Shown here in pieces: positions 46,006 through 53,797 of a DNA stretch of 62,311 nt. The stretch spans positions 1 to 62,311 of the forward strand of contig JAJPHE010000111.1 in NCBI GenBank assembly GCA_021325435.1, written 5' to 3'. The DNA is from Actinomycetota bacterium. GTDB lineage: Bacteria; Actinomycetota; Acidimicrobiia; Acidimicrobiales; JAJPHE01. The notes beneath the pieces are model-generated. The model was not told where the DNA came from, did not search any database, and worked only from the letters and a program-made list of their open reading frames with translations. A program made the translations under genes and the position numbers. Each line of letters starts with the position of its first letter. The first letter of the stretch is position 1.

Positions 46006-47649
46006 ATGGATCTGAACCTGGCCACTCTCTACGAGGTGATCGCCGACGCCGTGGGCGACGAGGCCGCCCTGATACACGGGGACCGGATTCTCTCGTGGTC
46101 GGAGATCGACGACCGGGCGGCCCGGCTGGCCGCGGCCATATCGGCGGCGGGGCTGGGACCGTCGAGCAAGGTCGCCCAGTACCTCTACAACTGCCCCGAG
46201 TACCTCGAGTCCTGCTACGCCGGCCTCAAGGTCCGGGGGGTGCCGGTCAACGTCAACTACCGCTACCTGAAGGACGAGCTCCGCTACCTCCTGGACAACA
46301 GTGAAGCCGAGGCCCTCTTCTTCCACGGCTCGCTGGCGGAGCGGGTGGCCGAAGTCCGAGACCAGCTGCCCGGACTGAAGCTGCTGGTGCAGGTGGATGA
46401 CGGGGCGCCGCTGCTGGACGGCGCGGTCCTCTACGACGACGTGCTGGCGGCTCACCAGCCGATGGCACGAATCGAGCGCTCGGACGACGACATCGTCATG
46501 CTCTACACCGGCGGCACCACCGGTATGCCCAAGGGCGTCATGTATCGGTGCGGCGACGTCTACGGCGCCACCCTCTTCGCCATCGCCGCCCTGGCCGGCA
46601 CGTCTCGCCCGCAGACTCCCGAGGAGCTGGCCGAGCTGGCCCGGACGCTTCGCCCGAAGGGCCTCTCCCCTGTCCATCTGCCAGCCGGCCCGCTAATGCA
46701 CGGCGCCGCCATCGCCTCGTCGATCGCCGCCCTCTTGGCGGCGGGCACCGTCGTGACCCTCACCTCCCGCCATTTCGACGCTGACGAGCTGTGGAAGGCG
46801 GTACAGGACCGTCGGGTCACCCGGATCTCCATCGTCGGGGACCCCTTTGGCAGGCCGATGGCCGACGCCCTCGAGGAGGCCGCGTCGGCGGGCAAGCCGT
46901 ACGACGTCTCCTCGCTACGGGAGCTGGACAGCACCGGCACCATGTTCTCGGAGCCAGTCAAAGAGCGGATCCTCGCCCACGCCGACATCAAGATCGTCGA
47001 CAATCTCGCCTCCAGCGAGGCGCCAGGTATGGGCTCGACAGAGGTGACCCGGGGCTCCTCCGGCCAGACGGCCAAGTTCAAGCTCGGTCCCTTCGCCGCC
47101 GTCTTCACCGAGGACCACCGGCGGGTGGAAGCCGGCTCCGGCGAAGTGGGCCTGTTGGCGGTCTCCGGCGTGGTGCCCCTCGGCTACTACAAGGACCCTG
47201 AGAAGTCGGCCCGGACCTTCCCGACCATCGAGGGCCGCCGCTGGTCCGTCCCTGGCGACTTCGCCACCGTCGAGGCAGACGGGACCATCGCCCTCCTTGG
47301 GCGGGGATCGGTGTGCATCAACACCGCCGGCGAGAAGGTCTTCCCCGAGGAGGTGGAGGAGGTCGTCAAGGAGGCGCCGGCGGTCGAGGACTGCCTGGTG
47401 GTCGGCGTCCCAGACGAGAAGTACGGGGAGGCAGTGACTGCGGTGGTGTCGTTGCGGGCCGGCGCCTCAGCTGGCGAGGATGATCTGCGGGCCTTCGTGC
47501 ACGGCCGGCTGGCTGGTTACAAGTGCCCGCGGCGGTTTGTGATCGTGGATGCAGTGCGGCGGGCGCCGAATGGAAAGGCTGATTACCCGTGGGCAAGGGA
47601 GGTTTCGCTACGTCGATTCTCCGTAGCTCACGCTGTCGAAGATCATTAG
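46006..47649 (+). CDS. AMP-forming acyl-CoA synthetase
   Basis: 547 residues of the adenylate-forming superfamily: P-loop TGGTTGMPKGVMY, A7 motif WSVPGDFATVEADG, hinge GRGSVCINTAGEKVFPEEVEE and the A10 lysine in APNGKADY. The A5 region (NLASSEAPGMGS) lacks the common YGxTE. It activates a carboxylic acid to its CoA ester, probably the entry acid for this operon or a side product. ATG 46006 is preceded by GAGGAGGGACG. Its last three bases overlap the stop of the convergent secreted-protein gene. Confidence 0.9.
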   Translation: MDLNLATLYEVIADAVGDEAALIHGDRILSWSEIDDRAARLAAAISAAGLGPSSKVAQYLYNCPEYLESCYAGLKVRGVPVNVNYRYLKDELRYLLDNSEAEALFFHGSLAERVAEVRDQLPGLKLLVQVDDGAPLLDGAVLYDDVLAAHQPMARIERSDDDIVMLYTGGTTGMPKGVMYRCGDVYGATLFAIAALAGTSRPQTPEELAELARTLRPKGLSPVHLPAGPLMHGAAIASSIAALLAAGTVVTLTSRHFDADELWKAVQDRRVTRISIVGDPFGRPMADALEEAASAGKPYDVSSLRELDSTGTMFSEPVKERILAHADIKIVDNLASSEAPGMGSTEVTRGSSGQTAKFKLGPFAAVFTEDHRRVEAGSGEVGLLAVSGVVPLGYYKDPEKSARTFPTIEGRRWSVPGDFATVEADGTIALLGRGSVCINTAGEKVFPEEVEEVVKEAPAVEDCLVVGVPDEKYGEAVTAVVSLRAGASAGEDDLRAFVHGRLAGYKCPRRFVIVDAVRRAPNGKADYPWAREVSLRRFSVAHAVEDH

Positions 47650-48089
47650 CACGAGCCGGTCGTCGTCAAGCTCCCAGGCGCCGACGTCGCGGTCCATTTG
47701 TCGAGGACGGAAGTCACGGTGATCGAGTACACCACGCCCGCCGCAGAACTCTTCACAGTGATGGCGGCCGGAGAACCCGTAACGCTCGCGCTACCGTTAG
47801 AACCGCTACTGCCTCCTGCCGTCTCGGTCCAAGTAACTGTGTAAGTCTCGCCTGTGAACCTGGTTGACGGCCCCTGCCAGCTAACCGACACATTCTCCTT
47901 GTGGCCGTTTCCAGTACATGTTCCGTTGGACGGCGTCACTCCTGTACCAGCTGCCAAGGTTTGCGCCTTTCCGTGGCCGGTCCCAGTCTTGAGGCCCCCC
48001 CACTTCACAAGGGATAGGGCGGAGGCCCCAGTGGCCGGCACCAGTATGAACGCGGCAGCCACAATGAGGACGTGTCTAGCCCGCGTCAT
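47646..48089 (-). CDS. Secreted Fn3-like protein
   Basis: 147 residues: a signal peptide (VLIVAAAFILVPATGASA), then a single beta-rich domain (VSVSWQGPSTRFTGETYTVTW, AAGVVYSITVTSVLDKWTA) with fibronectin-III-like strands and two cysteines. No known family was recognised beyond that. ATG 48089 overlaps the preceding stop as ATGA, so it is the third gene of the surface-protein operon. Lower GC and less biased codons than the flanking genes suggest transfer. Confidence 0.6.
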   Translation of the reverse strand: MTRARHVLIVAAAFILVPATGASALSLVKWGGLKTGTGHGKAQTLAAGTGVTPSNGTCTGNGHKENVSVSWQGPSTRFTGETYTVTWTETAGGSSGSNGSASVTGSPAAITVKSSAAGVVYSITVTSVLDKWTATSAPGSLTTTGSC

Positions 48090-48616
48090 GCCTTGCCTCC
48101 GGACGCCGTGATGGCCAGTGGGAATATGCCACCCTGACAGCTGTTAGGCGCGGCCGAAAGCATCTGAATATCGAGCGTGCGGGTCGCCGATATCTTCTTA
48201 GGTATGAGCCAGGTCCCGGAGTACGGCGTGATTTGAAGGTTCGAAGCTCCGCACGACCCGTTAGCAGGTTGTGCGGTCACGCTAACGGTATAGATGTTGA
48301 TGTCGTAGCCGTTGGGATTACTCACCGTTACCAATAACTGGCCCGTGTCACCGGGATACAAGCCACTGGCGCCCCCGGTGATGGAAAAGAGCGGGTGTGG
48401 ATTGCCTCCGCCGTTGCCGCCCTTCCCGCTGTTCCCGTTTCCAGGAGTTGAAGCCGTTGATGACGACCCGCCGATTGCGGCGCCTTGTCCCGTGACAGTC
48501 TGGGCTTGGGCTGAGCCAGTTACGAACCAGGCCGCTCCTATTGCGCTAGATACCAACACGACGCTAACTACCAGCCGCCGGTAGGTCCTCGGTCGTGCTA
48601 TAGACAAGCGCATCAT
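48086..48616 (-). CDS. Secreted beta-sandwich protein, relative of the TasA-like neighbour
   Basis: 176 residues: signal peptide (RLVVSVVLVSSAIGAAWF), a Gly/Asn/Ser-rich linker (residues 45-70), then a domain with LYPGDTGQLLVTVSNPNGYDI, a cysteine in NGSCGA, WLIPKK and a second cysteine in NSCQGGIFPL. The same landmarks occur in the same order in the upstream protein: LFPGGNGDV..NPNAFQI, C, LAPN and CQGQTF. I therefore infer a shared fold and a disulfide. ATG 48616 follows GGAGAGACCGAGA; the next codon is also ATG. Confidence 0.6.
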   Translation of the reverse strand: MMRLSIARPRTYRRLVVSVVLVSSAIGAAWFVTGSAQAQTVTGQGAAIGGSSSTASTPGNGNSGKGGNGGGNPHPLFSITGGASGLYPGDTGQLLVTVSNPNGYDINIYTVSVTAQPANGSCGASNLQITPYSGTWLIPKKISATRTLDIQMLSAAPNSCQGGIFPLAITASGGKA

Positions 48617-48666
48617 TCTCGGTCTCTCCGCAGGTATGACCCAATAGGGCAACACAGTCGCTACAT

Positions 48667-48704
48667 GGCGATGTTGTGGGGGCGAGTTCCCCCACGACAT
48701 CGCC
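48667..48704 (-). other. Long stem-loop between the TasA-like gene and the next gene of the operon
   Basis: A 16-base inverted repeat (48667-48682 and 48689-48704) encloses a 6-base loop; 15 of 16 positions pair in the minus-strand RNA, with one C-A mismatch. There is no run of U after it, so it is not a clear terminator. It could stabilise the upstream message or partly stop transcription, giving more of the TasA-like protein than of the two following proteins. Confidence 0.7.
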
Positions 48705-48716
48705 TCTTCTCCAGTC

Positions 48717-49262
48717 CTAGCTACCGCTGCTCTGGGTCGCGGTCACATCCAACGTCGCGCTGAAGGTCTGGCCCTGGCACGCATTGTCCGCCGTTGAGGC
48801 CATAGTTGCGTTGTTGTGAAGAGTGACTTTCTGCGGGGTAGTCGTATTGGGTGCGAGAGTAAGACCCGTACCGTTGGCAGAGGCGAAGGCGAAGCTCACG
48901 GGATTCGCGGTCGAGCCATTCGCAGAAACCCCATTGTCACAGTTCGCCACGCTAGATGCGAAGTGCGGTGTGCTCGCGTCGAGCGTGGCATTCGTAACAG
49001 TGATCTGGAAGGCGTTCGGATTCGTCATGTAGAAGGTGACGTCACCATTGCCGCCAGGGAAGAGCTGGGCTGTCGGTGACGAGTCGGCGCTGACTGCAAA
49101 GGTCAGGCTGGTTGCTGCCGCTTTTCCCGTTCCGCTCTCTTGCGTGTTCCACAAGGTGTAGGTCAGGGTGGCGAAGGCCGCTCCGCCGGCCAGCAAGGTT
49201 CCGGCCGCGATTCCTGCGGCCCATGCCGGCTTGGCACGCATGCCTGAAAGAAAAGTTCTCAT
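48717..49262 (-). CDS. TasA/camelysin-like secreted protein with SipW-type leader
   Basis: 181 residues: AAGIAAGTLLAGGAAFATLTY followed by TLWNTQESGTGKA, which resembles the long SipW-processed leader of TasA-type fibre proteins, then a beta-rich domain with SADSSPTAQLFPGGNGDVTFYMTNPNAFQITV and two cysteines (ANCDNG and NACQGQ). TasA proteins form biofilm fibres in Bacillus; here that is inference from the leader and fold. No SipW peptidase gene lies in the window. ATG 49262 has AAGGAGA upstream. First gene of the three-gene surface operon; GC is clearly lower than around it. Confidence 0.65.
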   Translation of the reverse strand: MRTFLSGMRAKPAWAAGIAAGTLLAGGAAFATLTYTLWNTQESGTGKAAATSLTFAVSADSSPTAQLFPGGNGDVTFYMTNPNAFQITVTNATLDASTPHFASSVANCDNGVSANGSTANPVSFAFASANGTGLTLAPNTTTPQKVTLHNNATMASTADNACQGQTFSATLDVTATQSSGS

Positions 49263-49551
49263 TCGTCCTGTCTCCTTAGGGATGGATGGTTCGTCCGACG
49301 GGCGTCGGTTTCGCCACTCACTCCCCGGAGACCAGGCGACCAACTGGGCCTCTCGGATCAAAATGTCGCCCTTCGCGGGTTCCCATCTCGGTCCCCGCTT
49401 GGGGACAACCTTCGACCTCGCCCGACAACGCTGGGACATAGCGAGAACAACGGTCGCCCAATTCTGGGCTAGGATTTCGTGAAACTCACTAAGGGTGATC
49501 GTGCACCGTCGCAGAGCGCCGATCCACCGCTCTCTATGGGAGGTGGGGCGG
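49263..49551 (-). promoter_or_regulatory. Gap upstream of the surface-protein operon
   Basis: No gene is supported here. It holds the AAGGAGACAGGACGA ribosome binding region next to the TasA-like start and a perfect small hairpin GTCCCC-GCTT-GGGGAC at 49391-49406, and must contain the operon promoter. I could not pick a convincing -35/-10 pair. Confidence 0.4.
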
Positions 49552-50892
49552 CTAGGGCACCCAGCCGGTCGGGTCCGAGGCCAGGCAAGCCGGCAGCTCG
49601 CTCGGCGGGGGTGCCGGCACCAGTGCCGGCGGCCTCAGGAACGCCGGCGGGCGCGAAAAGTCAACGGAATCGAGCAGATTCGAGGCGTTGGCGTCGCGGC
49701 GGCTGAGCGCCGGCAGGTTCCACTTCGTCTCGATGAGCCGGAGGATGGACGTGTGGTCGTGGACGACGCTGGAGACGTAGCTCCGCCTGGCGTAGGGCGA
49801 GACGACGACGGCGGGCACCCGGAACCCGTAGTAGCTGTACAGGTCTCCGTAGGTGTCGCCGGCGGCCACGTCGGGCGGAATGTCGTCCGGGCGGACTGCC
49901 CGGGGCGGGGGCACGTGGTCGTAGTAGCCGCCGTGCTCGTCGTAGGTGAAGACCAGAAGGGTCTTGGGCCAGGCCGGGCTGTTAAGCACAGCGGAGATCA
50001 CCTGATAGGCGACGTACTCACCGGACCGGATGTCCTGGGGGTTCTCCTCGGACGCCTCGAACGACTCAGGGTCGACCAGGCTGACCGCCGGCAGGTCCCC
50101 GGCGGCGGCGTCGGCGAAGAACTGCGACAGGTGGACGCACTTGCCCGGGTTGTCCTCCACCACATAGGGGAACAGGCCGGGCGTCGGCAGGTCGGCGAAG
50201 TAGTCGCGCCAGCTGATCCCGTGTGCATTCAGCAGGTCGAAGATCGTGCTCGGCGCGGGCGGCTTGCGGGGCGGCGGGTCGGTGGGCGACGGGAACGGAT
50301 CGCTCACCAGGCCGAAGGCCGAGCCGGCGATCAGGAACCTCCGGTTCGGATAGGTCTGGGCCATGACGGAGGAGAAGTACCGGTCGCACAGCGGGAAGGT
50401 GCGGGCCAGCGACCAGTAGAACGGCAGGTCGGCGCCGGTCCAGTAGGCCATGGCGTCGCGGCTGTTGCCCGGGGCGGTGACGAAGCCGTCGTTCCGTCCG
50501 CCGTTCCACGAGCGGTGGGAGGCGTCCCAACTCTGGCTGACGTGGAAGTTGGCCTGGCATGCGGAGGCGGCGTGGTGAACGGTGACCGGTCGGCCGTCGG
50601 GCCCCGGGCAGGCGTTGGTGGGCACGGCGTGGCGGAGGGTGTAGCCGTCGCCACGGCCGAGCATGCCGAAGTAGCAGTCGAACGAGTGATTCTCCATCAT
50701 CACCACGACGATGTGCTCGATCTGCGTGATGGTGTCGGTCCCCTCCGCCAACTTCGGGTAGGGCCGGGCCCCCGGCCCGAGCAGGGACAGTGAGGTGTCC
50801 GAGGCCCGGGCCGCCGCCCGTCCCAGCACCGCCAGTCCGGCGGCTCCGGCCATTCCTCTCAGGAGGGCCCGACGAGACAAGAGGGAGTCCAT
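49552..50892 (-). CDS. Tat-exported phosphoesterase (phospholipase C family)
   Basis: 446 residues: twin-arginine leader (SRRALLRGMAGAAGLAVLG), then the phosphoesterase family opening IEHIVVVMMENHSFDCYFG, with Glu-Asn ligands for the metal, MAQTYPNRRFLIAGS, and TYDEHGGYYDHVPPP with further Asp/His ligands. The family includes phospholipases C and acid phosphatases that act outside the cytoplasmic membrane. It follows a second family member by nine bases. Catalytic Thr/Ser assignment is not attempted. Confidence 0.9.
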   Translation of the reverse strand: MDSLLSRRALLRGMAGAAGLAVLGRAAARASDTSLSLLGPGARPYPKLAEGTDTITQIEHIVVVMMENHSFDCYFGMLGRGDGYTLRHAVPTNACPGPDGRPVTVHHAASACQANFHVSQSWDASHRSWNGGRNDGFVTAPGNSRDAMAYWTGADLPFYWSLARTFPLCDRYFSSVMAQTYPNRRFLIAGSAFGLVSDPFPSPTDPPPRKPPAPSTIFDLLNAHGISWRDYFADLPTPGLFPYVVEDNPGKCVHLSQFFADAAAGDLPAVSLVDPESFEASEENPQDIRSGEYVAYQVISAVLNSPAWPKTLLVFTYDEHGGYYDHVPPPRAVRPDDIPPDVAAGDTYGDLYSYYGFRVPAVVVSPYARRSYVSSVVHDHTSILRLIETKWNLPALSRRDANASNLLDSVDFSRPPAFLRPPALVPAPPPSELPACLASDPTGWVP

Positions 50893-50901
50893 GCCGCTCC
50901 C

Positions 50902-52050
50902 CTAGTTGGCGAAGACGTCGCGCCCGAACACCACGGGGGTGGTCTGGGCCATGCCGAGCTTGGGCAGCCCGAAGAACGTCTCGATCGACGCCAAAAGCGA
51001 GTAGTGGTTGTAGCCGACGGTGCTGACCGTGCCTCCCTTGATGAATGGGGAGATCAGCACGGCGCCGGTCCGGCCGCCACCGGGGCCGACGATTCCGGGC
51101 AGGGGCGAGTCGGGCCCAGGCGTCTCCCCACAGCATGAGCTGGCGTCGGAGGTGCCGGCCTCGTCGAAGATCACCGCCAACATCCCGTCCTGGCGGAACG
51201 CCGGCGAGGAGGTGATCAGCGGCACCCAGGTCCGCAGGAAGGCGTCGGTGTCGGCCAGGGCGCTCGAGCCGGAAGGTTGGTTGACGCACGGGTAGTCGTG
51301 CCCGTCGGAACAGACGTTGGGCGTGATGAACGAGAGGTTGGGGGTCGTCTTCACCGACCGGAGGTCGGCGGCCAGTCCGGTCGTGCCTTTCGGGACGGAG
51401 GCTGGCATGGCCCCCGATGTGCTGCCGAGGGGCACCACGTGGGCCTTGCAGTAGGCGGCCTGGTCGATGACCGAGTGGAAGTAGACGAACGGGTCGTGCC
51501 TGCTCACGTACCCGTCGCCAGCCGTCGCCGTCTCCGTCTTGTCCTGGGAGTTGAGGGTGGGGTGCCCGCAGACCGCGGCCTCACGGCTGGGCACGTTGCC
51601 CATGTCCTGCATGTAGGCCTTCCAGGACAGGTGGGCAGAAGTCAGCTGGTTGCCGATGGTCGGCACCGAGGCCGGATAGACGCAGCCGGTGCCCACGGCC
51701 TGGCCCGGAGGCGCCGCCGGGCCGGTTCCGACGAAGTCGTCGAAGTAGGGGCAGTCGCCCTGGTTCTGCGGGTTGGGGGCCTGCCCGCTCACCATGGCTA
51801 TGTAGTTGTCGTTGCTCACGTGGCCGGTGCCGTAGTAGTCGCGCAACAGGGCGCCCTCCGACGGCAGGGTGCGGGCCAGGTAGGGGTCGGCGGCGGGGTT
51901 CCCGAACGTGGCCGAGTAGCCCTCGTTCTCGAGGACCAGCACGAAGACGTGCTTGACCGGCGGCCGGGCGCTGGCCGCAGGGGCCGGGGCCACGGCCAGA
52001 CCCATGGCGACCAGGCCTGAGATGGCACCAATCCAGGCTGATTTGGACAT
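50902..52050 (-). CDS. Secreted phosphoesterase family protein
   Basis: 382 residues: Sec-type signal peptide (IGAISGLVAMGLAVAPAPAASA), then VKHVFVLVLENEGYSATFG, SNDNYIAMVSGQAPN, and AVIFDEAGTSD, the landmarks of the same family as the next gene but a divergent branch (AcpA-like). Several cysteine pairs (CPYFD, GTGC, SSCCGE) suggest an exported, disulfide-stabilised enzyme. Tandem exported phosphoesterases using Sec and Tat routes probably scavenge phosphate or act on lipids; the substrate is unknown. ATG 52050. Confidence 0.87.
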   Translation of the reverse strand: MSKSAWIGAISGLVAMGLAVAPAPAASARPPVKHVFVLVLENEGYSATFGNPAADPYLARTLPSEGALLRDYYGTGHVSNDNYIAMVSGQAPNPQNQGDCPYFDDFVGTGPAAPPGQAVGTGCVYPASVPTIGNQLTSAHLSWKAYMQDMGNVPSREAAVCGHPTLNSQDKTETATAGDGYVSRHDPFVYFHSVIDQAAYCKAHVVPLGSTSGAMPASVPKGTTGLAADLRSVKTTPNLSFITPNVCSDGHDYPCVNQPSGSSALADTDAFLRTWVPLITSSPAFRQDGMLAVIFDEAGTSDASSCCGETPGPDSPLPGIVGPGGGRTGAVLISPFIKGGTVSTVGYNHYSLLASIETFFGLPKLGMAQTTPVVFGRDVFAN

Positions 52051-52370
52051 CGAGAGCTACTTCGCCCTCGAGGCTGAGCCTCCTGCCGGAGTCGCCGGGA
52101 GTTCATCTCCCGTTGACCCGGCCTTTCACCTGGCTACTCGGGGGCGGGACGCCCCCGCGGTGAGGTGGTTCTCCCGCCTCAGCCGGCGGCCCGGTGCACG
52201 GCGTCGGAGACGTCTCACTCAACCGGGCCAAGAGGCTCTATCAATTATCCCGCCGCCGGCGACCGTGGGGGGCTAGTCAGTTCGGTTGATTTTCCGTTGA
52301 TCCTTGAGACACCCCCCAAAGTTGTGGTTCCGTTGGGTCGCGGTCAGAAAACGACGTTATTGGAGGGGAT
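52051..52370. other. 320-base gene-free region, potentially structured leader of the phosphoesterase pair
   Basis: It separates the divergent phosphoesterase and small-protein genes. Several stem-loops can be drawn: CGGGAG/CTCCCG (52096-52112), CGGGGGC/GCCCCCG (52139-52157) and GAGGC/GCCTC near 52070. Read on the minus strand it contains GGGAGAACCACC followed later by AGGTGAA, loosely recalling the cyclic-di-AMP riboswitch, but the conserved CCGUCAGCU part is missing. I do not assign a class. An A+T-rich stretch at 52240-52290 may hold the promoter. Confidence 0.35.
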
Positions 52371-52571
52371 ATGCGATTCCGGCGGACCGTAACCGAGGAG
52401 CGGAGTGTCACCGATGACCGGAGCACCCGTCTCGTCCGCCATGAGGCAGGACGCATCGTCATTCAGCTGACCGACGACCACGTCGAGGAGCCGGCCTGGC
52501 TGGCCCGGGCCCGGCGCGACTTCGAGTCGCGCACCATGGAGCCGGCCATCTCGATCGCCTACCAACGGTAG
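52371..52571 (+). CDS. Small protein of unknown function (66 aa)
   Basis: A 66-residue, charged, soluble protein (MRFRRTVTEERSVTDDRSTRL, then RIVIQLTDDHVEEPAWLARARRDF). The reading frame is supported by a strong ribosome binding site (TGGAGGGGAT directly before the ATG). No family was recognised. It is the only plus-strand gene in this part and has no obvious partner. Confidence 0.55.
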   Translation: MRFRRTVTEERSVTDDRSTRLVRHEAGRIVIQLTDDHVEEPAWLARARRDFESRTMEPAISIAYQR

Positions 52572-52613
52572 CGCCGAGCCTCCCGGGCCGGGTCAGGGCG
52601 CAGGGCCGGGAAG

Positions 52614-52934
52614 TCAGCGCTGGATCTCTCGAGTGTTGCGCCTGGTGATGGCGATGACCACGCCGGCAGCCACGCCGATCTCGATTAGGACGGTCGCCAA
52701 CCGGTGCAGGGCCAGGGCGTGGCCCAGGAGGCTGCCTCCGATCGAGCCGACCAGTCCGGCGACCGCCGTCGGCAGGCAGCCGATGCTCTGGCGACCGGGC
52801 ACCACCAGCCGGCCCAGCCCGCCGATGATCAATCCCGTGATCACCGCGCTCACCAGGAGCCACAAGGTGAGGCCCACCAGGGGCACGATCACGAACATCA
52901 CGATAAGGATCACGAACAGCGCGGCCAGGAGCAC
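52614..52934 (-). CDS. Small membrane protein, GlsB/YeaQ/YmgE-like
   Basis: 106 residues with three or four predicted membrane helices: LFVILIVMFVIVPLVGLTLWLL, SAVITGLIIGGLGRLVVPG, and TAVAGLVGSIGGSLLGHAL. The order GLIIGGLGRLVVPGRQ..G...T...G..GS..GG..G is that of the transglycosylase-associated/YeaQ family, often induced by stress. GTG 52934. It sits among other small membrane and stress-type genes. Confidence 0.75.
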   Translation of the reverse strand: MLLAALFVILIVMFVIVPLVGLTLWLLVSAVITGLIIGGLGRLVVPGRQSIGCLPTAVAGLVGSIGGSLLGHALALHRLATVLIEIGVAAGVVIAITRRNTREIQR

Positions 52935-52977
52935 GGCGGAAGGCTAGGCCGCCCGAGCGCGACGGGCTCGGGCCCTT

Positions 52978-53433
52978 CTAGAGCTCGGAGAGCTCATCGG
53001 ACCTGCCCTGAGTGGTGCGCTGGGCCGTCGCCACCAGCAACGCCGCCTCCAACTCCGCCATCGGACGCTGCTTGCCCACCACCGCGCTGGCCCCCAATAG
53101 AAAGGCCTGCGTCTCCATGGAGGGGGTCAGGTTGCCGGAGAAGACCACGACCGTCGTCTCGGGGCACGCCTTGAGGAACAGGGGAAGGGCCTGCAGCCCG
53201 CCCATGCCCGGCAAGCTCAGATCGAGGACGATCATGTCCGGACTGACCACGGCGAGGCACTTGAGGGCGTCTTCGGCCCGCCCCACCTCCCCGACGACGT
53301 TGAAGCCCGAGCGGCTGAGATAGAGCCGGAGGGCAAGTCGCAGATCCTCGTCGTCTTCGACGAGCAGGAGTGACCGGAGCGTGGACGCGCTGGAGCCGAC
53401 TTCCCCCAGGTCTTCTCGAACAGCTGCGTCCAC
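52978..53433 (-). CDS. Receiver-domain response regulator (single domain)
   Basis: 151 residues: a CheY-like receiver with acidic pocket D27/D28 (LLLVEDDEDL), phosphorylation Asp71 in MIVLDLSLPGMGG, Ser99 in VVVFSG and Lys121 in VVGKQRP, plus a 30-residue C-terminal helix and no output domain. The GTG at 53433 is chosen because GGAGGAG lies eight bases upstream; other in-frame starts further upstream lack this. No sensor kinase is adjacent, so its partner is elsewhere. Confidence 0.82.
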   Translation of the reverse strand: MDAAVREDLGEVGSSASTLRSLLLVEDDEDLRLALRLYLSRSGFNVVGEVGRAEDALKCLAVVSPDMIVLDLSLPGMGGLQALPLFLKACPETTVVVFSGNLTPSMETQAFLLGASAVVGKQRPMAELEAALLVATAQRTTQGRSDELSEL

Positions 53434-53797
53434 GTCCGGCTCCTCCTGCTCCCCCACCAGGATCGCTTGCCGGGCCGCCCGTCGGCACCGCCCGGATGAG
53501 CCAATTTCGGATATGCCGTCAACCACCCCCCGGCCGCTGCCGGTGGCGCGCCGCCTGCAGCGCGTGGGTCCGGTGGCACCGGGACGTACCGATTGTCGCT
53601 CGAGTGCGCGGACCGCTCTGAGTGAGATACGTGCAGCGGGGCGCACTCGTTCCCGCTGTATGGCCGGTTCCAAACGACACGGCAGAAATGGTCAAAGACC
53701 CTAATTTTCTCTGCGGTTAAGCAAAGGTTAGGCACGGTGTGAGACGGGAACAACGCTGAAAGAGACGGGGTACAGACCCCCCTCCAAGGAGAAAAGC
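53434..53797. other. Gene-free region between the response regulator and the small membrane-protein pair
   Basis: No reading frame here looks coding, and composition falls around 53690-53730 (TAATTTTCT). Its right end holds the promoter described next; the left end must hold the promoter of the response regulator, for which I could not choose elements. Confidence 0.4.
53746..53773 (+). promoter_or_regulatory. Possible ECF-sigma or SigB-like promoter of the small membrane-protein pair
   Basis: GGGAAC (53746-53751) and GGGTAC (53768-53773) are separated by 16 bases. GGGAAC resembles the -35 of ECF sigma factors and GGGTAC the -10 of SigB/SigF-type stress sigmas. An AAGGAGAAAAGC ribosome binding site then precedes the ATG at 53798. 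The match is by eye only. Confidence 0.4.

Noticed and set aside
40709-47649. 3-hydroxypropionate bi-cycle genes (mch, mct, meh, mcl)
   Set aside because: The families match in kind, but Mch is normally a longer double-hotdog protein, the carboxylation enzymes are absent, and the SDR and PrpD genes do not fit; an oxidative breakdown route is more likely.
49513-49533. Terminator after the Tat phosphoesterase gene
   Set aside because: Only a six-pair stem with a 9-base loop and no U tract could be drawn.
52051-52290. Cyclic-di-AMP (ydaO) riboswitch
   Set aside because: Two short boxes look similar, but the conserved CCGUCAGCU segment and the overall order are absent, so I did not assign the class.
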